This document shows positions 43,301 to 55,888 of a stretch of 64,000 bases of DNA, piece after piece. Location: positions 584,605 to 648,604 of the forward strand of contig CM035362.1 of NCBI GenBank assembly GCA_020137815.1, written 5' to 3'. The notes beneath the pieces were generated by a model. That model worked only from the letters and a program-made list of their open reading frames with translations, ran no database searches and was not told the origin of the DNA. Source of the DNA: Hormiphora californensis. Its lineage: Eukaryota > Ctenophora > Tentaculata > Cydippida > Pleurobrachiidae. The translations under genes and the position numbers were made by a program. The first letter of the stretch is position 1; each line of letters begins with the position of its first letter.

Positions 43301-43890
43301 CTACCATCATCCTGCTGATCAACTTCCTGTGTTTTGTATTCATCGCCGTCAGCTACGGGTACATAAACTACAAAACCCAGGTATCGAATAGGAACGTGGG
43401 TCGAGGAACATCAAACAGTGCACTTCAGGCAAAAATTTCCGCTATAATTCTGACGGACTTCTTCTGCTGGATTCCCCTGAGTATCGTCTCCTTTCTCCAC
43501 CTGTCGGAGGCCATTGATGCTGTAAGTTGGTACCCGTTCTTCTCTATTCTCATTCTACCAATCAACTCGGTTTTGAATCCTCTGTTGTACGATTCCAGCC
43601 TTTACGTGAGTATGTTTATGCGACTAGTACGATCTTTTAGCCGTGGAGTGAGAACCATCAGAATGGCTTTAAGATCGAATGAACCGGAAACTGCAGAGAT
43701 GCCTGCAGAGATGGTAGAGAGTTCTCGTCAAGTCACCGGAGATATAACACCTGGAGAGATGATAGAGAGTTCTCGTCAAGTCACCGGAGATATAACACCT
43801 GGAGAGATGATAGAGAGTTCTCGTCAAGTCACCGGAGATATAACACCTGGAGAGATGGTAGAGAGATGCCAAAAGGAAACAATAATGTAA
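40311..43890 (+). CDS. LDLa-domain class A GPCR, copy 2 (tandem paralogue)
   Basis: Exons 40311-42921 and 43208-43890 have the same intron position and phase as copy 1, giving 1097 residues. The signal peptide (MLVLIFLLLYCVAP), LDLa modules (CDLKDDCGDGSDENNC, CDGVVHCKDFSDEC, CDGHRDCSNGGDEVC), TM2 (CLGDLMLGIYLLLIS), TRV in place of DRY, CWIP and NPLLYD are all preserved. From about residue 360 onward the two proteins are nearly identical. The first ~220 residues are much more diverged, with small indels (e.g. KAPTNSLSC versus IAAAYATLEQ), while Cys positions are mostly kept. The tail holds three 16-residue units (EMIESSRQVTGDITPG) against one in copy 1. Both genes look intact and functional. 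The function is inferred from the fold only. Confidence 0.88.
43708..43863 (+). repeat. 48-bp coding tandem repeat in the receptor tail (copy 2)
   Basis: Three in-frame copies of a 48-bp unit encode EMIESSRQVTGDITPG. The unit has acidic and Ser/Thr residues that could be phosphorylated (inference). Copy 1 has a single unit at 38185-38235. Confidence 0.9.
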
Positions 43891-43926
43891 TGCTTCACAG
43901 ACATCAGTACGCATTATTTACGTAGA

Positions 43927-43993
43927 TCAATGGAGGTTATGTATTTCAAATAAACTATAGTGTATTTAATTTGAAATACATAACCTCCATTGA
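43927..43993 (+). terminator. 3' hairpin containing a polyadenylation signal (copy 2)
   Basis: Same stem and AATAAA at the apex as in copy 1, with a few extra bases (TTTAAT) in the loop side. Confidence 0.6.
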
Positions 43994-44641
43994 TTAGTGC
44001 ACTAACAAAAACATGACCTTACTTCATCTTTTTAACTGATGATGTTCATCACGATCAGTATGCGTTTACTTATAGCCTTAGGCCATACGCATACTGATCG
44101 TGATGAACATCATCTGCAAAAAACTGTAGTGTGCGGAACATTATGATCATATCCTTCAGCTGTATGTAACACGGTCGCTTGTAGTGGGAAAACGGTAATG
44201 GAAAACGAAGATACAGTAAGACGACGCGCAACCGTGACCAATCAGGGCGCTAGTACGTGCTGACACATGAACTTTTTGCCGCGCGTTATGCACCGTGCGC
44301 GTCTCCTTACTGTATTTTGCGTTACCGTATTTTGACTGCAAGCAGCACTGTATGTTATCAAAAACTGTAATACATTAGCTATGGGAATACGAATATTTAT
44401 GATGATAGTTTTACAGAATAAGTATGAAATATCATGTCACATATATTAGTTATTTCATTAATTAACAGTTGTTTTTATTTTGTTTTTAGGTCTCTTCCAC
44501 GCTATGAACTTGAAAATTTATATGTGATATCAGTACTTGACCCGCTAATAAGGGAAAAATTAACAAAATTGAGCAGAGGGTGCCATGCTAAGGCCTCATT
44601 TCCGGGTGGCCGTGGTTCCTGTATATTCAGCCTGGTAGCCA

Positions 44642-44729
44642 AAGTAGTATAATATAGAGGTCCTCTAAGTGTTCTTTTAGTTTGCCTAAACTAAAAGAAC
44701 ACTTAGAGGACCTCTATATTATACTACTT
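44642..44729. repeat. 88-bp palindrome at the right edge of the duplication
   Basis: Two 42-base arms beginning AAGTAGTATAATATAGAGG around GCCT. It begins where homology with the copy 1 unit ends. Confidence 0.92.
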
Positions 44730-44997
44730 CTATATTCTCTATTAGAGGTACAATCGAGGTCACTAAAATGATCAGCGTCCTCGAATTAGTAAAAGGCTGC
44801 GCTCACTTGCCAGTACATATATTTTTTAGAGTGTTTTTAGTACGCGCAATTTAACGCGCGCGCGAAGTTTTCTTAGATAGCGCGGCGCGGCGCGGCGCTA
44901 AATTATTAAAATTTTATTTATTTTTTTAGTAAAAATAAAAAAGCCTTTTTCCACTTTTTAGTGGATATTTTTAAATACATACACTGATATGCCATAT
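44730..44997. other. AT-rich spacer with GCGC runs
   Basis: No gene. It contains a GCGCGGCGCGG tract at about 44880-44898. Confidence 0.45.
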
Positions 44998-45317
44998 AGG
45001 GACCCCTAAAAAAGTTCAGTATTTTCACAGCGTTTACACAGTCTTTACACAGTCGTTACACCCAGAGCGCCCGCGCCGCTCTGGGTGTAAGGACTGCGTC
45101 TTTCGCACTCGATTTGCAGCGTTTTCGGAAACTTTTTTCGCCGCAGCGCTCAATTTACTCAATTGTGCAGCACACAATCCAATATTTTCTTAGAAAAAGC
45201 CGCAAAACGCAGCACGCGCCGCTCTGGGTGTAACGACTGTGTAAAGACTGTAAAGACGAAAATAAAAATAAAAAAAGTGTAAACTCTGTGTAAATCTGAA
45301 CTTTTTTAGGGATCCCT
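44998..45317. mobile_element. 320-bp inverted-repeat element
   Basis: The left end AGGGACCCCTAAAAAAGTTC and TTTACACAGTCTTTACACAG is mirrored at the right end (CTGTGTAAA, GAACTTTTTTAGGGATCCCT). An internal hairpin ACACCCAGAGCG/CGCTCTGGGTGT lies at about 45058-45088. A related fragment is nested at 46205-46422. Confidence 0.8.
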
Positions 45318-45355
45318 ATGGGATCCATAAACGTTTTCGCTCATATCTCCTGTTC

Positions 45356-45479
45356 CTGATAAGATAAAGACTTGATCTTGGTTGCGTTGAAAAGGTCTTA
45401 AAATTATCTTTCCAACGCGTTGGAAAGATAATTTTAAGACCTTTTCAACGCAACCAAGATCAAGTCTTTATCTTATCAG
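45356..45479. repeat. Perfect 124-bp palindrome with no spacer
   Basis: The arms of 62 bases, starting CTGATAAGATAAAGACTTG and meeting at ACG|CGT (45417/45418), are exact complements with no central loop. The sequence belongs to the family also seen near 7450-7580 and 47260-47520. Confidence 0.93.
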
Positions 45480-45596
45480 CGTTGCAACGCTGTTAGATTA
45501 AAGTCTTAAGATTGCCAGGAACTTGATCTCGATTATCACGTGCTAATACAACGCCGCGCGACCTCTCTGAATGTGCGGCCCCCTGTCCCTTGATTA

Positions 45597-47232
45597 AACA
45601 AGAATTATTATTGCATTATGTTTCATAATGCTGTGTTTCCCTGCCAACGAATACTCAAACCGATCACATTCACTGATAAGCGATCTGCGATGAGATCTGC
45701 GATGAGATCTCTGAGCGCCGCCCACACTAGATGATACCGTGCAATGTGATCTGATCGTCGCGACGCCAACGCCTAATTACAATGTTATGTGACACTAAGC
45801 TATGCATGGGAACTTCTCACGTTCCGTCAGTCACCATACTAACGAGCTGAGCTTTTAGTTTCGATCAGATTGATTAAGAAGTTAAATCCATTCGAGCGCT
45901 AGTAGCGGCGGCATGCTGTAACGCGCGAGGTGTGAGACCAACAACGCTGCATTGAGAGCGCCGCGCGCAGCAAATTTTGAGCGCACGCCACCACAATCCG
46001 TAGTGAAATAACTTTGCGGACGAACTTTTCAAAATTGTCAGCATCGCGGTTGTCAGGCTGCTACCGTGACACACGCGATTTTGACCACGCTCGAGTTACT
46101 ATTTCAAATCCGAGATTTCTAAACCCTTTATGATCTTTTTAGCACACGTGCTAAAACGATCATCCGGGTGGATGCCCTTCGGGCATCCACCCGGGCAGGG
46201 AAAAAATTCGACTTTACACTGTACAGTCTTTATTCAGTCGTTACACCTTTTTAGAGCGACGCGTCCTGCGTTTTGCGGCATTTTTCAAGAAAATATCGGA
46301 TTGTGTGCTGCACCATTGAGTAAATTGAGCACCGCGGCAAAAAAGTAACGAATGTTCAATGTGTTAAGTCTGTCATCTGTGTAAACGCTGTGTAAATACT
46401 GAACTCTTTTAGGGATCCCTATAATGTGAACCCTTGGCATGCGCTGCAGACCGCGAATGCCGATTCGGGATGTCGCTCACCGTGCGTCCATGCATCCATA
46501 GACGTACAAGTTTTCCCCCGTGAAATTGGAATTTTTTTCAGAGTTTGTACGAGCCTATAATTTAGGCTTAAACCTATTTTTCTGTCCGAATGACGAACCA
46601 TGTTACAACAGACTATGGAGTGTAGGAGACACTAGAGTGGCACACACAAAAAATGTACTTCACAAACACGCAATTTCAAGATTTTTTCCCTGCCGCACGT
46701 GCTAAAAAGATCATTCAGGGTTTAGAAATCAGCAGATCGTGTAGTTAACTAAAATGTCCGTCCGTCCGTCCACCGTTACCGGCGCCGCGCACATAACAAC
46801 GCTCTTTGAATGAGTCAGTCGTCCGCAAAGTTATCCCACAACGGACCACGGTGGCGCGCGCTCAATATTTGCTGCGCGCGGCGCTCTCAATGCAGCGTTG
46901 TTGGTCTCACACCTCGCGCGCTACAGCATGGCGCCGCTACTAGCGCTCGAATGGATTTAACTTCTTAATCAATTTGATCGAAACTAAAAGCTCAGCTCGT
47001 TAGTATGGTGACTGACGGAACATGAGAAGTTCCCATGCATAGCTTAGTGTCACATAACGTTGTAATTAGGCGTTGGCGACGACGATCAGATCACATTGCA
47101 CGGTATCATCTAGTGTGGGCGGCGCTTAAGAGATCTCATCGCAGATCGCTTATCAGTGAATGTGATCGGTTTGAGTATTCGTTGGCAGGGAAACACAGCA
47201 TTATGAAACATAATGCAATAATAATTCTTGTT
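45597..47232. mobile_element. 1.64-kb element with ~420-bp terminal inverted repeats
   Basis: The left arm 45597-46022 (AACAAGAATTATTATTGCAT at its tip, GCATTATG.TTCATAATGC subterminal hairpin) is mirrored by 46815-47232. The middle contains palindromes at 46136-46194, a nested copy of the 44998 element, and the word ATGTCCGTCCGTCC. No long reading frame is present, so it is non-autonomous. A partial relative occupies 62085-62720. Confidence 0.85.
46136..46194. repeat. Paired hairpins inside the inverted-repeat element
   Basis: TTTTAGCACACGTGCTAAAA is followed by a hairpin with arms CCGGGTGGATGCCC and GGGCATCCACCCGG around TTC. The related element at 62092-62152 has the same pair with a different but compensated stem. 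Confidence 0.8.
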
Positions 47233-47626
47233 CCGCACTCGAATTTGCTCGCTTTTGCTGTTCCTGATAGGATAAAGACTTAAAACCACGTGCGTTTGAT
47301 GGGCCTTATTATTTCCTTTCCAACGATGCAACTGGAGATATGATCAAGTCGAATTTATTAATCAAAAGACAGTGCGCAGTGCATAATGTAATTCAGTAAC
47401 TTCCTGATACAATATCGACTTGTCATTGATCGCATTGGAAAGATAAGATGTTTCCCTTTCCAACGCAACCAGGATCAAGTCTTTATCTTATCCGGATCAG
47501 GAGCTGAGATATGACCAATTAAAGAATTAAGTGCACGGCACCCTGTCCCTTGATTAAAAAATTTGACTTTATTTGAATTATGGGCCGGTACTTACCAATG
47601 ACACCTTATTAGTTCCCTAGTACCAA
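47233..47626. other. Upstream flank of EDRF1
   Basis: Contains another member of the CTTTATCTTATC / TTTCCAACG inverted-repeat family (about 47260-47520). The promoter of EDRF1 must lie here or in the preceding element. No core motif is assigned. Confidence 0.45.
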
Positions 47627-50600
47627 ATGTTAACAGACGACACAACATGTACACCACCTCCTCCTGGATTTACTGCAGAGGGCATCACTTCACCGACAAG
47701 GAAACCTGCAGTTATGACCTCCCCACCAGTCATGTCACCAGTTTTACAATCAAAAATTATCTTTGATGCGGACAGTGCTGGGACTCCCAAACTAGAGAAA
47801 TCAGGAGATGAGGGGACAGCTGCACACCCAATAGGGGGCGAGACTGCTCAACTTTTTAAGATGTTGTCAATTGAAACGGACCTGAAAATTCCACCCGAAA
47901 ACTGGCTCCGCGGAGAGGTCGGGGAGAGAGGTAAGAAGGCGGAGAGAGATGTATTAACGGGTGATAACTAAAAGATGTCACAAATTTAAAACAGCTGTAG
48001 AATTTTTCCCTTTTGAGATACAGCTTCGGGCCAGTTATAAATAGATTTTTCAGACAATTTTGAATCGGAATAATATGCCGGCAAAGACTAAAAAGTTCGT
48101 TTTCATTGCGATATCACATCATTTCCTTTTGCCCCACCAAAGCATTTAGTACGTGAAATTTACACACTTTTCTAGCACCTCTAGCACCTGTTCTGTTCAA
48201 GATTCAGCTTCGGGACAGTGATAGAATGATTTATCAGACAATTTTGAACGAAATTAACTTTGTTTCAAACTTCATAAATCTCAATTTCCTGATCAGAATC
48301 TTCTGTAACAAAGCGTAGTTTACAGGTAATTTGAGAAATCGCCATTTCGACGATCTCTTGAAACATTTATGACCGTGAAAACCAATTTCTTAATGAGCTA
48401 AAATGTTCAAACTTGGCAGTTATGTTGACTATAGCATGAACAACCAAACCTCCAATTATTAGAATTTTATCTCATCGGAAAAGTCATTTCTGATCACATA
48501 GAAGTTTCAAATCTCCGTACTACATGCTTTGGTGGGATAAGATGAAATGATCAGATATCGCAATAAAAATGAACTTTTTAGGTTTTGCCGGTATACTATT
48601 CCGATTCAAAATTGTCTGAAAAATCGTTCTATAACTGGCCCGAAGCTGTATCTCATAAGGGAAAAATTCTACAGCTGTTTTAAATTTGTGACATCTTTTA
48701 GTTATCACCCGTTAGAAGGGGGAGAGGTAAGAAGGGGAGAGAGGTAAGAATGGGGAGAGAGAGGTATTAGAAGGGGAGAGAGCTAAGAAGGGGGCCGGGG
48801 GAGAGAGGTAAGAACGGGGGAGAGAAGTAAGAACGGGGGAGAGAGGTAAAAATGGGGGATGTAAGAAGGGGAGGGGAATGGGGGAAGAGAGGTAAGAACG
48901 GGGGAGAGAGGCATTCCGTTAGTCCAGGAAAAGTGTCAGGAAAGGAAGATATGATATCATACGTTGTAACTTGTATCCTTTAGTGAATATATGTATAATA
49001 TATATTCACCAAAGGTGATATAATATAGGTGATAATATAACAAAGTACAGTCGGACCCCGATTTAGTGGCATCCTTGGGGGAAAAAAATCCTGCCACTAA
49101 ATCGGGGTGCCACTAAATCGAGGTGATCAGCCATATTTGGCCCATAAAAACCTATTTTATGCCCAAAATGCTATACTAAAACTAAAGACACCTCTAACTG
49201 TTATATGCAATGTTCATGTATTGTTGACATGATCATTTCTGATTAGAAATAGAAAACTATAAAATAATTTTTTCAAAAAAATTGTGAAAAATTTTCTAAG
49301 TTATACCGGCCCGTCCGATTTGTGTTTCGAATCGGTGCAGCTTACTGGATATCCTGTCTAATTAGCGGGTTCGAAACGAACCGATACGTGATACCATGCC
49401 GAATTGGGGCACCCTAAGCGGGTGAGGAAGTATCAAAATTTCAAAATAACTTTTTCTCTCAAAATTTATGGGGAGCACCGATCAAAGCATTGGCAATCTT
49501 ACTGTAAAATTTTGCAAAAAAAAAAGTTTTAAAATTTTTAAAGGTATACCAGCCACGTCCGAATCCTGTTTCGAATCGGTGCATCTTATCGCATGTCCTG
49601 CTACTAATTAGACGGTTCGGGACGAATCGAAACGTGATCCCCATCGAATCAAAATTTTGACGCTTGGTGAACTTGTGATTCAATGGCCCCATGGGGATCA
49701 CGTATCGGTTCGTTCCGAACCGTCTAATTAGCAGCAGGATATGCGATATGATTCACTGATTCGAAGAACGATTCGGACGCGGCTGGTGTTTCTTTGGAAA
49801 ATTTTCAAAAAAATTTCACAAAAAATTCAAAAAAATTTTTGGGGGAAAAAAATCCTGCCACTAAATCGGGGTGCCACTAAATCGGGGGCCACTAAATCGG
49901 GGTCCGACTGTAATACAAGATTTAATAATCGTTTACTTAAGTTTCATGCTTTCACAATCATCAGAACAATAATATATATTGTTTGTTGATTCTGTGTTAT
50001 TTTAGTGCAGGAGAGTTGTCAATGGGAAATTTCTGATGCCCCTGAGCTAAGTTCCATTAGAATGGCTGCACTCAACTCCAGGAAACTTCTCACTGCTGAT
50101 GTTATAGCTGACAGTAGGTGGGTTATTGGATGTCAGGCAGCGATAAGAACCTCATCTACCAGTTTTAATTCAGATTTCCGATCTTTTGGAATTGTTTTTC
50201 TATCCCATATTTTTGGATAAAAAGTCGCAAATTTACCTCAAAATAAGTATCACGTGTTTATGTCCAATCAAAGATTCAATAATGAGGGAGGTTTTCTTGT
50301 TGCTGCCATCCCCCTCCCGGTGCCCCTCCCCCTCATTTTCAAAGTCCAATCTTACCTTGCTCGGCCACACCCCTCATGTAAACAAGTTGAATGTGTTCAG
50401 GAACGTTAAGAAGCTGCTAAAGATGGAACATGGTAGAGATGAGGTATGTTGTTCAGGGTCTGTCAGCAGTGTCGCATCGTTCTTATGTTGTATTTCAATA
50501 CCAAATACTTGGTAACCCTGATATGTCTGCTTTTAATGGGGTAATGATACCTGAGCCTAAGAGTTGTAGCTCATTTCATTTAGAAATGCTGTTGTATGAA

Positions 50601-52312
50601 ATGACGTGCTGATAAGTCTGTTGATTAACACCGCCTCAGACTGCACGGATAGCTATTCTCAACAATATTGTCCAATTCTGTCCACTCTCACTTTAACCCA
50701 CCACCACCTCAGGTTAATTTGGCTGTCCACAGGATAGGAAGAACTCTTTTGTTGGATGAGTTCCCTATAGAAAGGTCAGTACTAATAAACTAGTATAGTT
50801 GTTAACTATTATAGTTGTAATAACATAATACATAATTTAGTAATTGAAGTGTCCCAGAATCTGCCTGTTTGCACCTCCTCCTCTAATAGTAGGGAGACTA
50901 GCGTGTGTTGTAAAAAGTAAGAGCCAGATTACATAAATCCCAAATTTCACAAAACAGTGTGTCGTTTTTAATTCGTCTTCATTGACCAACTTCCCCCTCT
51001 CACCCAGCGAGATAATCGATGAACCCGGGTTTTAAATATGTAATATACCGCTATATGGTTTTTATGAAACTAATCCCCTCCTCCTCTCCCACCTACTGCC
51101 AGGTATATACCACAGCGGCAGGAGAAGACTGGTCGGTGTAGACGGAAGAAGAAGGCAGGGAGGGCTAGTCATGTTACCACCTTGTCTAAATTCCTCTACC
51201 ATACCATCCTGCACAACCAGTACCTCACACCCGCTTCTGATACAGATATTGTGGTGTGTATGATACCTCTCTCACGATATATCTCTTTTTAGAAATGCGC
51301 TACTACTACTACAATATATCTTTTACTGCTTTAGGTCTGCCAGAGCATTGCTTGACAGTTAGTGAAGGGGTAACAAAAAATACGTGGCATCTTAATAATA
51401 CTTGTTCGACCCTCTCTCATCGCCCCGTCCCTACAAATATAAAGAAGGGTTAGAAAATAACACAACACCTGTTTCAGTCGCGGAAGAATTCATTCTGCAG
51501 TGCTGACATTTTGGTTGGAATGGGGGATCCGTTAACTAAACTGAGCATTGAACTTCCCCAGATACTGCACAACAGGTAGTTGTTGTCTCATGTATAAAAT
51601 GTTGCAGTCAGTGATTGACAAGTTCGGGAGGGGCTTCCAAAAAGTAAAATAGTGCCCTAAATTTAGGGATTCGACATGTTTCACCCTATTATTATTATAC
51701 TGCCATAAGTTGCTTGAATATTAATAGTAAAAACACTAGGTATACTAGTAGAGCGTATAACCGGACCGCCTATTGGGAGTTCGAGGATATACAGATGTTG
51801 TTAGGGAACAATCTTCCAATATTCGGAGGAGGGGAATATCCTGCTATCAGCCTCAAGTTACGAGACATGAAGGAACCTATCAATGTATTAACAGGTAATT
51901 AACTTAAAATTAGTTAATCAAATCCATTACTAACAGTAATTAATTAATTGAATCAATTAATTAATTACTATTAGACAATTTTGACCGGTGATCTAAGTTT
52001 TCACAGTGCACCGTTTTCGGTGGTCTAACCACTTAGACCACCGGTTACAGTGCACTGTGAAAACTTAGACCACTGCAAAACACTAGTAATTATAAAGTAA
52101 AATACCGTTGCAGTGGTATGTGAAAAATTAGACACTTTCTAGTCACACACACAGTATAAACATTACGTCACTACTGCTGCAGTACACGCCCTAACCCTTA
52201 TCTTTTCTTCCCCTCTGCAACTATAGGTCACGTGATCGTCACGTGATGGCACCACCCCAATGAGCGTCCTGCATCTGCTTTCCCTCTCTGCCTTCGATTC
52301 TCTCTTTCCCTA

Positions 52313-52394
<82 letters not shown>

Positions 52395-55300
52395 ATTCTC
52401 TTTCTCTCTCTCTCACTCAATCTTTATCTCGTTCACTCAGTTTGTTTCCAAAATCATCTAATAAAATTAGATGACTGCTTTTACATGCTCTATTACACAA
52501 CAATAATGTTAAAGATTCTTTCACTTTTAGGCCTCGCAGGCTCGGCCCAAAAGTACAACTACAGAGCTCGCAGGCTCGCTCAGTAGTTACACTTAGCGTG
52601 CCTCGCAGGCTCGGCAGCTAAGTAAAAGGATCTACCTCGACCTGTCGGTCTCGGTTCATTATTGTTGTATTTAGAACACTCGGCCTTCGGCCTCGTGCAC
52701 TAAATAGTAATAGACCATTTTAACCAGTCATCTAATCATATAACAGGCCATCACTACAGGTATTGATTGCTGGTTAGATAACCTGATATGTAATGTTCCT
52801 GAGTTAGCCATGTGCTGGCACCTTGATGGACTAGTGCAGGGATACGACCTCTTCAAAACTGAGGAAATACCAGAACTGTCAGATTCCAGGTAATTCAACC
52901 TGTAAAAGATTGTGTTTCCATTTTCTTATGGGATAGAGAGAAGATAGAGAGAGAGAGAGAAGAAATTTAATATATTGTTCATGTCTTGTAACTCCCTATA
53001 TAGGAATAATGAATAATCCTTGTATTTTTCCACCAGATTCGATCCGGTTGTTATCAAAGACTTAGCTTCCAACGTCCTCAAGTTCCTAAAAGCCCACTGT
53101 GTTAAAGAGGGACACACCTACTGGCTTTATAGAGCTAAAGGTATATACAGGTTACTAATATATTACGGCTTACCCAAAGCTCAAGGTACAGCAATTATTT
53201 TATCTAACAATAATTTTAGGTGATGATATTGTGAAGCTATATGATCTCTCCTCTATCTGTGTTGGAATAAATCAGATGAACCCGTTCAGTACCCCTGTTG
53301 CTCTTCTCTGTTTTAAGGTAATGAACCCGTTCAGTACCCCTGTTGCTCTTCTCTGTTTTAAGGTAATGAACCCATTCAGTACCCCTGTTGCTCTCCTCTG
53401 TTTTAAGGTAATGAACCCGTTCAGTACCCCTGTTGCTCTTCTCTGTTTTAAGGTAATGAACCCGTTCAGTACCCCTGTTGCTCTTCTCTGTTTTAAGGTA
53501 ATGAACCCATTCAGTACCCCTGTTGCTCTTCTCTGTTTTAAGGTGAGCATTTCTTTTGAATCCAGTGTGCACCCGGGGGATTATTTAGTTTTAAGTTAAG
53601 GTGAGCTCTTTCCACTCGAGTATAATGTGTGCCCCTGATCCTTGTTCAAATAATATTTGAACATTTGGTTTGGTCTGTCTCAAAAAATGACAAAAAATAT
53701 TTGTTGGAAATATTTTGGAAATGTACTTATTTTATGTTGACCCTAATAATATTATCTATATCGATCTACAGGTGGCTCAGCGTCTCTACGAAGAAGATGT
53801 AGAAAAGGAAAGATCAACAATTTATACACTTCTACAAAACTGTCTTCAACTCATTCCCAATGGAGTGTACCCTCAGGTCGGTACCATCACGCCCCGCACG
53901 GTGAAGCAGGAGGGTTATAAGTTCTAACTTTGTTATGTTCTAACCCTTCTTTACTTTTGTGTTTCGCGGGCGGGGTGCCCGAAACACAGTCTAGCTAGGC
54001 AATTCTAACTTAGAGCATACCAAGGGTGTAGCCATGGATTTGAGAACCCCGCATAATTACTTTATTTATACAAAGAGTTGACAATGAAATAGGACCCCCC
54101 TCCCTCTGGCTCTCTCTATAAAATATATTAATTTCCCTGCAGATGGAGGCGACTGCACATTTTATGATATCTGACCTTTTTCTCTCCAGTAACTTTGAAA
54201 TCAACAAGGAAAACAATGTGAAACTAAAGGCACAACCACTCTATGAGTGCCAGTAAGTTAACCAATTGCAGGTTACTATGGTAACCAATGCTAACCTCCT
54301 GGTAACCAATGGTAACCCCATGGTAACCACTGGTAATATAATAATTTGATTTAAAACAGTAAAAACACCACCATCCTAGGTTTGGTGACCTCCCTGATGT
54401 GTTCGAGTGCTCAGTATCACGTGATCTCCTTGACAGCACGTGGGATCCACCAAACCAGCCCTTCTACCTCAGAAATATCAGTACCTCTCTACATCAACAG
54501 AAGAAGATGGCACTTAGTCACATTGTATCAGGTACCAAATAGTAGGAAATTAAGTGTTTAACTTACGATGGTGTATCTCGATAGAGTGAGTGTTGGAAAT
54601 ATATCGAAAGAGACTGGCCCTGTGTCCTGTTAGTTCACTAGAATGTGTGTGTTTTCAGCTTTGGACGCTGTGTGTCACCAAAATGATAGTTGGGCTGTTA
54701 AACTCCAGAAACTGCTTCTTTTCAAGGCCTCTGTAATCTTCCTGCACGAGAGTGAGGTTTCCAAGGTAACTTATGGTAACCAATGGTAACTAATGGTAAC
54801 CAAGGTAACCAATGGTAACCAATGCCGTTGCTCATGTTCAGGTTTTTATTAGTTACTACTTTTATAAATGGTTACTTGAAAGTAATAAGTAACCTCTTGA
54901 CTCTGCTGCTATTGTAGTGAGAAAATGATAACCATGTTGTTCCCTCAAATATGAAATATTATTTCAGGGTCCAATAAAGATTACCAACGCTTTACTTTCC
55001 CTGGTTACCATTGATGCTTACAACGCACTTCTGTATTACAAGGGTACCTTATGTTTGAATTTGATTGTTTTTAGAAAATTTAGTATACTAGGTCGTTTTT
55101 TAGTTAAAAATTATCCCAATCCGTCTGGCCACAGTTAGCTAATAACCTCATGTATTTTAGATACAAAGTATACCCACGGTTATGGTTACCAGATTCTACG
55201 GTGTCTGGTTCTCTGCAGAGTTGCTGATCTTCTACTGAAGGAAGTCTTATCCACCAGGTGACACGTGTTGTAAAACACGAATAACAGTATGTAGTAGTGG

Positions 55301-55818
55301 GAACCATAGTAACCACTAGAGGTAACCATTAGTAACCACTAGTGGTAACCATTAGTTACCTTAAGCTGATCGGGTATTATCTGGCAATAAATGCGTGTCC
55401 CTACTCCCCATTTGTTTCTTTTTTACCTTCCTGAATATCAGTTCACACGCAAGGGGCTGAAAAGAAGAAATTTAATCCCCAACGGTTTTTCTTCATTTCG
55501 TCTTTTGTATTGGTAATGTATTGGTACTGTACAAAATGTAAAAGGTTTATACAGTCGGACCCCAATTTACCGGTACCCCGATTTAATGGGAGGATAAAGT
55601 CGCTCCAATATAGAGAATTTATGGTATTTGACCCCGATATACCGGGCAATAGCCCGCGAGCATCCCGGTAAATCAGGGTCCGACTGTTAAATATGCCAAA
55701 ACTCGCCTTTATTTCACACAGGGGTGACAAGTTGCTACCTCCCCCCCTCTCTCCTCTCTCCTCTCTCTCGAAAAGTTGCTACCTCTACGTTGAGGTAGCA
55801 ACTTGTCACATGTATATC

Positions 55819-55888
<70 letters not shown>

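Noticed and set aside
53276-53545. Possible CRISPR-like array
   Set aside because: The 45-bp units are contiguous without spacers, are coding in frame, and the genome is eukaryotic.
53237-53572. Minus-strand frames of LKQRRATGVLNGFIT repeats
   Set aside because: Antisense shadow of the EDRF1 exon 10 tandem.
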